Shown here one piece after another: positions 1 to 7,560 of a stretch of DNA of 17,978 nt. The stretch lies in assembly GCA_002432545.1 (NCBI GenBank), contig DJFR01000132.1, forward strand, positions 1,076 through 19,053, in the 5' to 3' direction. The number at the start of each line of letters is the position of its first letter. Position 1 is the stretch's first letter. The translations under genes were made by a program, and so were the position numbers. Below the pieces are notes generated by a model. That model was not told where the DNA came from and did not search any database. It saw only the letters and a program-made list of their open reading frames with translations. Origin of the DNA: Flammeovirgaceae bacterium UBA5867 (lineage in GTDB: Bacteria > Bacteroidota > Bacteroidia > Cytophagales > Cyclobacteriaceae).

Positions 1-440
1 TTGTTACAACCGACTCTATAAAAACAGGTTCCACGCTTGATACTGCCCTCGTAATACATCCCAAAGAGTTTGAAAGCGACTATCGAAAATACGATGGTAT
101 GACGCTGAATGAACTTAACAAGTATATAAAAACACTTCGTTCGCGCGGCTCTACCGGCATAGAAGTATACGAGGTTGAAAAATATACCCGCTATACAGCA
201 CCCTTCACTATTTTTATATTGGTGTTTATGGGTGTGATTGTATCGTCACGAAAAAGTCGCGGAGGAACCGGCTTGCAAATTGCGCTTGGATTTTTACTCT
301 CCTTCATCTTCATCTTGTTCTTTACACTCTTCCGTACCTTTGCTGAGAACGGATCTATGCCTCCTCAAATTTCGGTGTGGATCCCCAACATCATCTTTGG
401 TATAATTTCACTCATCATGTATAAATACGTTCCTCGTTAA
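1..440 (+). CDS. LptF/LptG family lipopolysaccharide export permease (C-terminal part, 5' end outside window)
   Basis: The reading frame is open from base 3 to the TAA at 438-440, so the gene begins upstream; the ATG at 99 is internal. The visible part is the end of a YjgP/YjgQ-type permease: a periplasmic stretch, the family-typical segment MTLNELNKYIKTLRSRG, and then three membrane segments (around YTAPFTIFILVFMGVIV, LLSFIFILFFTLFRTF and IPNIIFGIISLIMY). In the family, LptF and LptG form the inner-membrane part of the ABC transporter that pulls lipopolysaccharide out of the membrane toward the Lpt bridge. I cannot tell LptF from LptG on this fragment. The following transporter starts at the base after the stop codon, which suggests translational coupling. 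Confidence 0.85.
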   Translation, partial: VTTDSIKTGSTLDTALVIHPKEFESDYRKYDGMTLNELNKYIKTLRSRGSTGIEVYEVEKYTRYTAPFTIFILVFMGVIVSSRKSRGGTGLQIALGFLLSFIFILFFTLFRTFAENGSMPPQISVWIPNIIFGIISLIMYKYVPR

Positions 441-1343
441 ATGGCTTCGCGTAATGATTATCTGAAACTACACTTTATAGTTTTTCTTTGGGGTTTCTCT
501 GCAATATTAGGCAAGCTGGTAACTATACCGGCTGTTGAAATGGTTTTTTATCGCGCGCTTATGGCCGTAGCCGGTATGGCTATTGTGATCGCTGCTACGA
601 AGGGAACATTCGCTGTAACCGGAACACAATTCGTAAGACTTCTATTGATCGGTGCTGTTGTTGCCGTTCACTGGATGGCATTCTTCGGTTCAGCACGTGT
701 GTCAAACGTATCGGTAAGTCTTGTGGGCTTTGCCACGAACTCATTGTGGGCCGCTTTACTCGAGCCGTGGTTCAATCGCACACGTATTAAAAAATTTGAG
801 TTGCTGCTCGGGCTCGTTGTTATCTGCGGACTATATATCATCTTCTCGTTCGACTTCCAGTATAAATTAGGATTAGTGCTGGGTATACTGGCGGGCTTTA
901 CATCGGCACTGTTCTCTGTATTTAATGCCAAGTTTGTTCGCAGCATTCCCGCCTTCACGATAACGTTTTATGAAATGATCGGTGTATTTCTGTCTATCGG
1001 AGTATTTCTGCCGGTATATAAATACACCTGGGCAACGAATCATACCCTGCACCTGGCGCCTTCGTGGATGGATCTTCTGTATATAGGTCTACTCGCAGGC
1101 GTGTGCTCGGTATATGCATACTCTGTGGCCGTAGAGCTAATGAAAAAGATCAGCGTATTTTTATTACAGCTCACACTCAACCTTGAACCGCTCTATGGTA
1201 TTGTTATGGCCATCATTGTATTTGGCAACCAGGAGAAAATGGGATTGAATTTTTACTTCGGCACGCTCATTATTCTGGGCGCAGTAGCGACTTACCCTAT
1301 GCTAAAACGAAAGTACGATCACCTCTACGCAGCCAAAGAATAA
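441..1343 (+). CDS. DMT superfamily (EamA-type) membrane transporter
   Basis: The protein has 300 residues and is almost entirely hydrophobic, with about ten membrane helices arranged as two EamA-type halves, the standard length and layout of drug/metabolite exporters. The first half carries the characteristic LHFIVFLWGFSAILGKL opening and EMVFYRALMAVAG segment; the second ends with a LEPLYGIVMAIIVFGNQE stretch, the usual LEP...G signature of the family. The ATG directly follows the stop of the permease upstream with no spacer, so translation is probably coupled. The substrate cannot be read from the sequence; family members export amino acids, purines or other small metabolites. Confidence 0.85.
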   Translation: MASRNDYLKLHFIVFLWGFSAILGKLVTIPAVEMVFYRALMAVAGMAIVIAATKGTFAVTGTQFVRLLLIGAVVAVHWMAFFGSARVSNVSVSLVGFATNSLWAALLEPWFNRTRIKKFELLLGLVVICGLYIIFSFDFQYKLGLVLGILAGFTSALFSVFNAKFVRSIPAFTITFYEMIGVFLSIGVFLPVYKYTWATNHTLHLAPSWMDLLYIGLLAGVCSVYAYSVAVELMKKISVFLLQLTLNLEPLYGIVMAIIVFGNQEKMGLNFYFGTLIILGAVATYPMLKRKYDHLYAAKE

Positions 1344-1396
1344 TCGCTTTTATTTCCATTATTCTTTCGTGATCTTCGCGGCCAAAGTTTACCTCT

Positions 1397-2608
1397 ATGA
1401 AACAACTGCAGGCGGGTGTTTGGACGATCGCGTTCGTTCTTTTATGTGAGTTTACCGGATTTGCGCAGGCACAGCAACCACCCATTTCTCCTTCTCCATA
1501 TTTTACGTACGGAAAAGGTCTCGGCATTACTTCGCCCGATAGTCTTTTTATGCTGAACATTCGCTTTCGTATGCAGAACAGGCTTGCATTTACTTCCGAA
1601 AGTGAAAGTGACCTGGATATCGCCAGTGTTGAAGCGAGAACCCGCAGGCTGCGCCTGCGCTTCGATGGATTTATCTATACTACGCGACTTACCTATCTCA
1701 TTCAGCTCGCCTTTTCACGTGCGGATATGGATTATGATGATACGGGGTTTCCGAATGTGATTCGCGATGCCATGATCCAGTATAGTGTTAACGAACATTT
1801 TTCGATTGGACTGGGGCAGACTAAACTTCCGGGCAATCGTCAGCGTGTTAACTCTTCGGGGGACTTGCAACTTCCGGATCGCTCTATCGTAAACTCAACG
1901 TTCAACATCGATCGCGACTTTGGTGTACAGTTCTACTATAACAATGCTATACAGGGATTGAACTATGTATTGCGTGCTGCTATATCTTCCGGTGATGGTC
2001 GTAATATAACTTCATCCGATCGGGGCCTCGCCTATACCGGCAGATTGGAAGTATTACCCTTTGGTAAATTTACCAATGGTGGCGATTATTTTGAAGGCGA
2101 TCTGGCACGTGAGCCCAAACCAAAAGTTTCATTCGGTATAACGTATTCAAACAATCAAAATGCTATACGCACCGGAGGCCAGCTCGGTAAGTTCTTATAC
2201 GACTCGCGCGATATACAAACCAGCATGGCCGACTTTCTATTGAAGTATAACGGCTGGGCATTTTCAGCAGAATACTTAAGACGCACCGCGGTTGATCCCA
2301 TCACCACCAACGAAGATGGCGACCAGCGCTTTGTATATGTTGGTCATGGACAGAATTTTCAGGGCAGCTATCTTTTCAAAAATAACTTTGAAGTTGCAGG
2401 TCGCTACTCACAGGTACGTCCGGACAACGACATTCAAACATTGGAAGAAAAGATACAGCAGTATACAATGGGTGTAACGAAATATATACGCGGCCATCGC
2501 TTGAAGCTGCAAAGCGACCTTACATACGAAAAGAACACCTGGCTCGAAGGTATGAACGCTGATCACAACAACTGGCAATTGCGTTTCCAGATCGAAGCAG
2601 GTATTTAA
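1397..2608 (+). CDS. Phosphate-selective-type outer-membrane porin (Porin_O_P family)
   Basis: The 403-residue protein has an N-terminal signal peptide (about residues 1-26, ending in an AQAQ region). The rest reads as amphipathic beta strands, as in the OprO/OprP-like porins common in Bacteroidota. Supporting family-like segments include LNIRFRMQNRLAF after the signal, the RRLRLRFDGFIYTTRLTYLIQ strands, the FSIGLGQTKLPGNRQR segment, and the alternating C-terminal strand WQLRFQIEAGI that ends in the last residue, as expected for barrel insertion. It probably forms a diffusion channel in the outer membrane. Phosphate specificity is a family label, not something seen here. It lies 53 bases after the transporter and is followed by a hairpin terminator, so it may end that operon or be expressed alone. 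Confidence 0.8.
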   Translation: MKQLQAGVWTIAFVLLCEFTGFAQAQQPPISPSPYFTYGKGLGITSPDSLFMLNIRFRMQNRLAFTSESESDLDIASVEARTRRLRLRFDGFIYTTRLTYLIQLAFSRADMDYDDTGFPNVIRDAMIQYSVNEHFSIGLGQTKLPGNRQRVNSSGDLQLPDRSIVNSTFNIDRDFGVQFYYNNAIQGLNYVLRAAISSGDGRNITSSDRGLAYTGRLEVLPFGKFTNGGDYFEGDLAREPKPKVSFGITYSNNQNAIRTGGQLGKFLYDSRDIQTSMADFLLKYNGWAFSAEYLRRTAVDPITTNEDGDQRFVYVGHGQNFQGSYLFKNNFEVAGRYSQVRPDNDIQTLEEKIQQYTMGVTKYIRGHRLKLQSDLTYEKNTWLEGMNADHNNWQLRFQIEAGI

Positions 2609-2631
2609 TTCATACCATTACTTTATTATGG

Positions 2632-2664
2632 ATAGAGATGTCCTAAACAACATCTCTATTTTTC
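2632..2664 (+). terminator. Rho-independent terminator after the porin gene
   Basis: A perfect 10-bp inverted repeat (ATAGAGATGT at 2632-2641, ACATCTCTAT at 2650-2659) encloses an 8-base loop and runs directly into a T tract (2659-2663, then CT). It lies 23 bases after the porin stop and separates that transcript from the BlaI/M56 locus. Confidence 0.85.
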
Positions 2665-2674
2665 TGAAACCATC

Positions 2675-2690
2675 TACGAATTATTTCGTA
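2675..2690. promoter_or_regulatory. Palindromic operator, upstream copy, for the BlaI-type repressor
   Basis: TACGAA-TTAT-TTCGTA is a perfect 6-4-6 palindrome. A second copy with the same arms lies at 2731-2746, with 56 bases centre to centre. BlaI/MecI operators are dyads bound by winged-helix dimers, usually with TACA/TGTA half-sites. This sequence differs in its core, but the position directly upstream of a BlaI-type gene fits autoregulation. Confidence 0.7.
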
Positions 2691-2695
2691 AAACA

Positions 2696-2727
2696 CTTGC
2701 AGGTGTGAGCGATCGTGCTTAAACTTG
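2696..2727 (+). promoter_or_regulatory. Putative Bacteroidota-type promoter of the BlaI/M56 operon
   Basis: A CTTG at 2696-2699 (-33-like) is followed after 20 bases by TAAACTTG at 2720-2727, one mismatch from the TAnnTTTG -7 consensus. The two operator palindromes sit immediately outside these elements, one upstream of the -33 and one over the expected start of transcription. This supports the assignment. Confidence 0.5.
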
Positions 2728-2730
2728 TTC

Positions 2731-2746
2731 TACGAAATAGTTCGTA
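2731..2746. promoter_or_regulatory. Palindromic operator, downstream copy, over the transcription start
   Basis: TACGAA-ATAG-TTCGTA has the same perfect 6-bp arms as the site at 2675-2690 and differs only in the 4-base spacer. It starts four bases after the putative -7 box and ends two bases before the repressor ATG. A bound repressor would block both the promoter start site and the ribosome-loading region. The two identical arms argue strongly against chance. Confidence 0.75.
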
Positions 2747-2748
2747 CT

Positions 2749-3135
2749 ATGGCAAAGAAAAACATAAAGCCAACTGAAAAAGAGTTGGAGATTCTGCAGG
2801 TATTGTGGGACAAAGGAGCTGTGTCGGTGCGTGAAGTTCATGATGCCATGGGCGGTGAAGATACCAATGGCTATACCACCATTCTGAAGTTGATGCAGAT
2901 CATGCATGAAAAAGGATTAGTAACACGCCAAAAGAACGGCAAGCTTCATCTTTATAAAGCAGTGCCCTCATTGGAAAATACGCGCCAGCAGATTCTTGAC
3001 AAGATGATTAATACGGTCTTTCAGGGATCAGCCGCGCAATTGGTGATGAGCGCACTTGGCAATAAAAAATCTTCGAAGGAAGAACTTAACGAAATCAAAA
3101 AATATCTCGAAAAACTGGAAGGAGGTGAATCATGA
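2749..3135 (+). CDS. BlaI/MecI/CopY family transcriptional repressor
   Basis: From the ATG at 2749 (MAKKNIKPTEKELEILQVLW) the protein has 128 residues, the normal length of the family. An upstream in-frame TTG at 2725 would put the start inside the operator region, so I reject it. Residues 1-80 are a winged helix-turn-helix, with the family-typical opening (PTEKELEILQVLWDKG), a GYTTILKLMQIMHEKGLV recognition region and a KNGKLHLYKAV wing. The C-terminal part (LVMSALGNKKSSKEELNEIKKYLEKL) is the dimerisation helix region. The FQGSAAQLV stretch corresponds to where BlaI/MecI proteins are cleaved during induction. It overlaps the M56 peptidase gene by ATGA, the usual regulator-antirepressor arrangement. 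It probably represses its own operon through the two palindromes upstream. Confidence 0.9.
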   Translation: MAKKNIKPTEKELEILQVLWDKGAVSVREVHDAMGGEDTNGYTTILKLMQIMHEKGLVTRQKNGKLHLYKAVPSLENTRQQILDKMINTVFQGSAAQLVMSALGNKKSSKEELNEIKKYLEKLEGGES

Positions 3136-5042
3136 CTATACCTGATTTTCTTTCATCATCAATCGCAGAAGCATTAGGATGGACGCTTGTTCATTCGCTT
3201 TGGCAAGGCTTGATTGTTACTGGCATTGTTGCCCTGCTGCTTAAAATTATACCCTCGCGTGCATCGGGCTACCGGTATGGAATTGCACTGGCAGGGCTCT
3301 TTATATTAGTATTGGCAACAGGCATCACCTTTACCAGTCTATATACCACCAAAAGTATACCCACTACTATATATACCTTTTCTCCCACGCAAAGTAATCT
3401 TCACGCAACCAATCAGGCACCCGTTAGTTTACTGGCAACTGCATATCAGTTTATGGATGCCAACATGAAATGGATTATAGCATGCTGGTTTATCGGGGCT
3501 CTTTTCTTTTTGTTGCGCGTAGTGGGAGGCAGTATATATGTATCAGCTCTGCGCAGAGAGTCACTCTCGATAGCTGACGAATGGAATAAGCGTCTTCAAA
3601 CACTTGCAGCAGAACTCAACATTGAGCGATCTATAGCACTGGCACAATCGGCACGGATTCATGCTCCCGTAGTACTAGGGTATATCAAGCCGCTTATCAT
3701 TATACCTACCGGTATGCTTAGCGGGCTTACCACAGATCAACTGGAAGCGATCTTCTTGCACGAGCTCGTACACATCAAACGACATGACTATATCGTGAAC
3801 GTATTCCAGATGATTGTTGAAGCATTTCTATTCTTCAATCCCTTCGTATGGATGTTATCATCTGTTATTCGTAACGAACGCGAACATTGCTGCGATGATG
3901 CAGTGGTGAGTCGCACAGGTGATGCCAAATTATATGCAGCAGCATTGGTACAATTGGAAGAAGTAAGGCTTGAACAGGCAGGTATAGCATTATCGCTTGC
4001 CGAAAATAAAAATCTGTTACTCAAACGAATCAAAAGACTTATGGAAAAATCTGTAAAAAATTATTCTGGTCGCGACCGGATCATTCCGGTTGCGCTACTG
4101 GTGGTAGGATTGATGTGCGCATCGTGGTTAACGATGAGTCGTGCAGAAAAAGCAACGATCCGAAATATAGGAGATGATGAAAAGCAGGTACAAACCGATA
4201 CCGTCATTAAAAACAAAAATAAAACTACAGGCTATTCACGAACGGTAATTACCACAACGGATGAAAACGGTGTTACACACGAAGAAGTAGTAGAGAGTAC
4301 GGAGGATGATGTAGATGTGCTCGCTCCGTTAGCACCACTGGATGTTACCATGGAAATTCCTCCTATACCTGCATTCCCTGATTTTCCTGCATTTCCGGTG
4401 ATGGATATGAATATGGCTATACATATTGATAGTATACCACCGGTTGCTCCTGTCTTTCATTGGAGCGATCATCAATGGGAGGAAGCTACGGGGGAGTTTG
4501 AAAAATCGTTCAAGGAAAAATTCAGTGAGTTCTACAAAGCACATGGAGAAGACTTCGACAAGATGATGGAAGAACTGAGAAGCAAGTATGATGAAAATAA
4601 CCTGGATGAGATTCGTGTAGAATTAGATGAAATGAGATTATCGCAAAAGCTTGCAGCAGTTGAGCAGGAAGTAGCCGTGCGTGAAGAAGCTGTAGCAATG
4701 GTAGAGAAAGCAATGGCTGCCCAGGAAGAAAGCATGAAACGCTGGAATGAAGATATGCAACGCTGGGAGGAGAAACATGCACAGCAGATGCAGCGCCACG
4801 AGGAGAAAATGAAAGAGCACGAAGCAAATATGAAGAAGTTTGAAGCTGAACTTACCAAAGAACTCCTGAACGATGGCTATATAAAGAAAGATGAAAAGAT
4901 TAAAGAGATAAACTGGAGCAAAGATGGTTCTATCAGAATCAACGGAAAAGAAATAAAGGATTCAAACAACAAGTATCAGAAACTCTACAAAAAATACCTG
5001 AACGAGAATGGGAACTTTAATTATATACATGTAGAGGAATAA
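3132..5042 (+). CDS. M56 family (BlaR1/MecR1-like) membrane metallopeptidase with coiled-coil periplasmic domain
   Basis: This 636-residue protein has several N-terminal membrane segments. A cytoplasmic zinc peptidase core follows, with HELVH at residues 210-214 and NEREHCCDD, whose E251 is the expected third zinc ligand. A final membrane helix lies near residues 317-334. In BlaR1 the part after that helix is a penicillin-binding sensor. Here residues 335-636 have no such domain. They hold an acidic stretch, a Pro/Phe-rich segment around residues 395-440 (PIPAFPDFPAFPV), a long charged coiled coil at about 503-580 rich in Glu, Lys, Met and Trp, and a C-terminal segment with DGYI, INGKEI and YQKLYKKYL. 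It presumably inactivates the adjacent repressor on sensing an envelope signal; the signal is unknown. It is translationally coupled to the repressor by an ATGA overlap. Confidence 0.85.
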   Translation: MTIPDFLSSSIAEALGWTLVHSLWQGLIVTGIVALLLKIIPSRASGYRYGIALAGLFILVLATGITFTSLYTTKSIPTTIYTFSPTQSNLHATNQAPVSLLATAYQFMDANMKWIIACWFIGALFFLLRVVGGSIYVSALRRESLSIADEWNKRLQTLAAELNIERSIALAQSARIHAPVVLGYIKPLIIIPTGMLSGLTTDQLEAIFLHELVHIKRHDYIVNVFQMIVEAFLFFNPFVWMLSSVIRNEREHCCDDAVVSRTGDAKLYAAALVQLEEVRLEQAGIALSLAENKNLLLKRIKRLMEKSVKNYSGRDRIIPVALLVVGLMCASWLTMSRAEKATIRNIGDDEKQVQTDTVIKNKNKTTGYSRTVITTTDENGVTHEEVVESTEDDVDVLAPLAPLDVTMEIPPIPAFPDFPAFPVMDMNMAIHIDSIPPVAPVFHWSDHQWEEATGEFEKSFKEKFSEFYKAHGEDFDKMMEELRSKYDENNLDEIRVELDEMRLSQKLAAVEQEVAVREEAVAMVEKAMAAQEESMKRWNEDMQRWEEKHAQQMQRHEEKMKEHEANMKKFEAELTKELLNDGYIKKDEKIKEINWSKDGSIRINGKEIKDSNNKYQKLYKKYLNENGNFNYIHVEE

Positions 5043-5068
5043 GGAAGCTTCAGGTCAGATTAAACAAG

Positions 5069-5118
5069 GCTCGCTCGAAGTGACGTCAATGCACTGTCAT
5101 TTCGAGCGAGCTTTTTTT
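5069..5118 (+). terminator. Long hairpin terminator of the BlaI/M56 operon, possibly bidirectional
   Basis: The arms are GCTCGCTCGAAGTGAC (5069-5084) and GTCATTTCGAGCGAGC (5096-5111), 16 bp with a single G-T wobble, an 11-base loop, then seven T (5112-5118). The convergent epimerase gene ends at 5257. On the minus strand the hairpin is preceded by seven A and followed by a weaker T-rich run, so it could stop both transcripts. The right arm (TGTCATTTCGAGCGAG) resembles the dispersed repeat that I recall in many Bacteroidota intergenic regions, and a CGAGAAATCCC stretch at about 5141-5151 resembles the rest of that repeat. Otherwise I see nothing in 5119-5256. Confidence 0.85.
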
Positions 5119-5256
5119 GTTACAGCATGCAAACTTACCGCGAGAAATCCCGAAATAGAAGTCCTACACGTGGCTTCAGCTTTTCTCGACATATACTTTC
5201 TTCAAAGGGCTTCTAGCAGGAAGAGCACCACCAGATCATATATATAGCTCGTTTAA

Positions 5257-6330
5257 TTAGCCAATGCGTTCTACGCCAAGTCCTGGTTTATCAGAACAAT
5301 ACATATATCCGTCTTTCAAAACAAAGCCACCTTTCACAACATCGCGTGCCAGGTCAAGACTTCCATCCAGATCGATATACTTGGTATTAGCGCATGAATA
5401 CGCAGCATGCAGGGCAGCCGTTATACTCACAATACTTTCATCGTTACATCCCCAGAAGAGGTCTATACTTTCATGAAGCGCTATATCTGCAATTTTCAAC
5501 GCCTGACTGATACCGCCACACTTCATCAACTTGATGTTAAAGATAGCAGCCGCTTTCGGAGGCTTTACAAGTTCTATAGCATCAGCCGGAGTAATGAGCG
5601 ATTCATCTGCCGCCAGAACCTTTCTTACTTCTTTCGGTAAACCTTTCATCTCCGCTATATCATGTGCAGGCAAGGGTTGCTCGATCAGTTCGAGGTTCAG
5701 ATCATAAGCACGGCCATATAATTCTATAGTCTGATGTACAGTATATCCCTGGTTAGCGTCTACTCGTATAACCACACCGTTGCCGAGCTCTTCGCGCAGC
5801 TTCATCAGGCGTTCTACATCTTCATCGAGGCTGTGGCCGAGTTTTACTTTCAACACTTTGAAGCCGCGCTGTATATAGTCTTTCGCTTCCTTCAATGTTT
5901 CTTCTACATTCTTTATACCGATGGTGTTAGACGTAGGAAGCTTCTTAATTTTCTGCCCGAGGAATTTAACCAGCGGCACATCCAGGTATTTCGTAAACAC
6001 ATCGTGCAAGGCTATATCAAGCGCAGCACGTGCCGATGGATTGTCCGGAAACTTCTTCCATACATCAAACGTCAGCTGATTGAATTCCCGAATGTCGCGC
6101 CCAATGAGGAACTCCAGATTTTTTTCTTCCAATGCTTCGAGGCATTGCTCAAGTGTCTCACCCACTACATATTCGCTGGGGTTGCCCGAGCCAATACCCG
6201 TTAAGCCGTTGTCGAGTGTAATCTCAACAAAAGCATTTCGTACTTCATCTACTGTTTTAAAAGCAATGGTATAGGGTTTGGTGTTGCCCAGGTCTACGCT
6301 CCAGACTTTTACTTCTTTAATCTTCGTCAT
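5257..6330 (-). CDS. Dipeptide epimerase / N-acyl amino acid racemase, enolase superfamily (AEE or DgcA type)
   Basis: This 357-residue protein has an N-terminal capping domain (about 1-125) and a TIM-barrel domain. All catalytic positions of the L-Ala-D/L-Glu epimerase branch are visible: KVK (K161, K163), metal ligands D191 (VDANQGY), E217 (IEQPL) and D242 (ADES), the second base K267 (NIKLMKCGG), and the DLD motif (D320-x-D322) that binds the substrate amino group in dipeptide epimerases. It inverts the alpha carbon of an acidic or dipeptide substrate. It is the second gene of a two-gene operon, 30 bases after a DUF1611 gene. That pairing matches the reported DgcN-DgcA D-glutamate route, in which the epimerase racemises N-acetyl-D-glutamate. 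The alternative is muropeptide recycling (L-Ala-D-Glu). The sequence alone does not decide between them. Confidence 0.85.
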   Translation of the reverse strand: MTKIKEVKVWSVDLGNTKPYTIAFKTVDEVRNAFVEITLDNGLTGIGSGNPSEYVVGETLEQCLEALEEKNLEFLIGRDIREFNQLTFDVWKKFPDNPSARAALDIALHDVFTKYLDVPLVKFLGQKIKKLPTSNTIGIKNVEETLKEAKDYIQRGFKVLKVKLGHSLDEDVERLMKLREELGNGVVIRVDANQGYTVHQTIELYGRAYDLNLELIEQPLPAHDIAEMKGLPKEVRKVLAADESLITPADAIELVKPPKAAAIFNIKLMKCGGISQALKIADIALHESIDLFWGCNDESIVSITAALHAAYSCANTKYIDLDGSLDLARDVVKGGFVLKDGYMYCSDKPGLGVERIG

Positions 6331-6360
6331 GTATCGTTAATTTGAAAATCGAATTATAGG

Positions 6361-7437
6361 TTAAACCTGCGCAAGACTTTTCTTGATCAGTGTTTCAAAT
6401 ACCGGCACCAGGTTATCTACGCCATCTTCCAGCGGAAGCACTACCGGTATACCGAGCTGCGTTTCATATTGCTGTGCATACGCGCGCGCCTCCTGTTCAT
6501 TCATCCGGGCTGTATTTATAGTAAGCGCTATAGTAGGCGCACCGTAGATGCGGATGAGTGCTATTTCATCTTTCGGATCGGCTATATAGGCCGGATAATA
6601 CTCCATGTCTTTATACTGCTTGCGCGCGGGGTTGTGTTGCAATACAACGGCATCGGCATCCGCAGAAACAATCCACTCCGCTCCTGCCGGTCCGCTCGGG
6701 TTACGCAGTGATGATTGTCCTTCTATAAAAATGATGTCAGGTTTCTCTTCATGGTAGCATGTTACAACGGCATGCTCCATTTCGCCTGATATAAAATCAT
6801 TCAAGGTAGAATCGAAAACAAAACCATGTTTAGCGCCCTGCATCCATCCGGTTTGCCCGGTATAGATCATCTCTGCCTTATAGCCAGCCTTGCGCATAGC
6901 CTCTACGAGAAATCGCGTTGTAGTTCGTTTTCCCAAAGCACAATCCGTTCCAAGCACCGCTATCTTCGGACATTTCACTTCTTTTATCTTGCCAGTCCAG
7001 AAGTGTAAGTCTCTAACTTTTTTCGGCTTGCGAACATCTATAATTTCTAGTCCTTTTTGTTTGGCGAGGTCTGCGAGTTCCGGTATATCCGATACATACT
7101 CATGCAGTCCGTTCACCAAACTATATCCGTTCTCCAATGCTTCTTTCAGCAAGGCGCGAAGTGAATCCGGAATTACGCCACCTTTGGTAGCAACACCCAC
7201 CACACAGTACGAAGCTTTTTCAGGAGCGTTCTTACTGAAATCAGCGATGGATGCATAGATCGGAATATTTCGTTTATGGCCATCCAGTATTTCACCGGCA
7301 TCCTTACCCGGATGTTTACTGTCGATGACGCCAACGATCGTAAAGCGATCTGTGCCGCGGATCAATCCGTGCGCAGTCTTAGAGCTGCCGGTGTCGAGGA
7401 ATCCACCGGTAAGTACAATTGCGTTACTTTTTGTCAT
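6361..7437 (-). CDS. DUF1611 family protein, DgcN-like (putative D-glutamate N-acetyltransferase)
   Basis: From the ATG whose complement is at 7435-7437 (MTKSNAIVLTGGFL) the protein has 358 residues. A TTG at 7474-7476 gives 13 more residues that do not look like family sequence. The N-terminal half (to about residue 150) is Rossmann-like. The C-terminal half begins with a P-loop-like motif, GTDCALGKRTT (residues 163-173), followed by TGQTGWMQG and IIFIEGQSSLRNPSG, both typical of DUF1611. Members of this family paired with an enolase-superfamily racemase have been described as DgcN, which acetylates D-glutamate using acetyl-CoA. The neighbouring epimerase 30 bases downstream makes that reading attractive, but activity on other D-amino acids or muropeptide fragments is possible. 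Confidence 0.75.
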   Translation of the reverse strand: MTKSNAIVLTGGFLDTGSSKTAHGLIRGTDRFTIVGVIDSKHPGKDAGEILDGHKRNIPIYASIADFSKNAPEKASYCVVGVATKGGVIPDSLRALLKEALENGYSLVNGLHEYVSDIPELADLAKQKGLEIIDVRKPKKVRDLHFWTGKIKEVKCPKIAVLGTDCALGKRTTTRFLVEAMRKAGYKAEMIYTGQTGWMQGAKHGFVFDSTLNDFISGEMEHAVVTCYHEEKPDIIFIEGQSSLRNPSGPAGAEWIVSADADAVVLQHNPARKQYKDMEYYPAYIADPKDEIALIRIYGAPTIALTINTARMNEQEARAYAQQYETQLGIPVVLPLEDGVDNLVPVFETLIKKSLAQV

Positions 7438-7533
7438 ATTGATTTTAGCTTTCTGAAGGGCCGGAATTTCGCGCAATAAAGTGAGTTTTCAAAAGCTGTA
7501 TCGATGATGAAAGCGAGTGGCGTGAATTTTGAG

Positions 7534-7541
7534 TAAATTTG
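7534..7541 (+). promoter_or_regulatory. -7 promoter box upstream of the small secreted protein gene
   Basis: TAAATTTG matches the Bacteroidota TAnnTTTG consensus exactly, 19 bases before the ATG at 7561. I see no clear TTTG at the -33 position. The 123-base gap 7438-7560 separates this gene from the divergent DUF1611 gene and must also hold that operon's promoter, which I could not identify. Confidence 0.5.
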
Positions 7542-7560
7542 AAAACAAACCTGACGTTTT

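Noticed and set aside
2692..2705. ACACTTGCAGGTGT as a third operator
   Set aside because: The dyad is imperfect, differs from the two TACGAA palindromes, and overlaps the proposed -33 element; it may be chance.
2725..2748. TTG start for the BlaI-type repressor
   Set aside because: It lies within the putative -7 box and the extension crosses the operator palindrome; the ATG at 2749 matches the family start.
4522..4858. Long antisense open frames opposite the M56 coiled coil
   Set aside because: They are shadows of the Glu/Lys-rich coiled-coil codons; the translations are Ser/Leu/Cys-rich low-complexity sequence without family features or a sensible start context.
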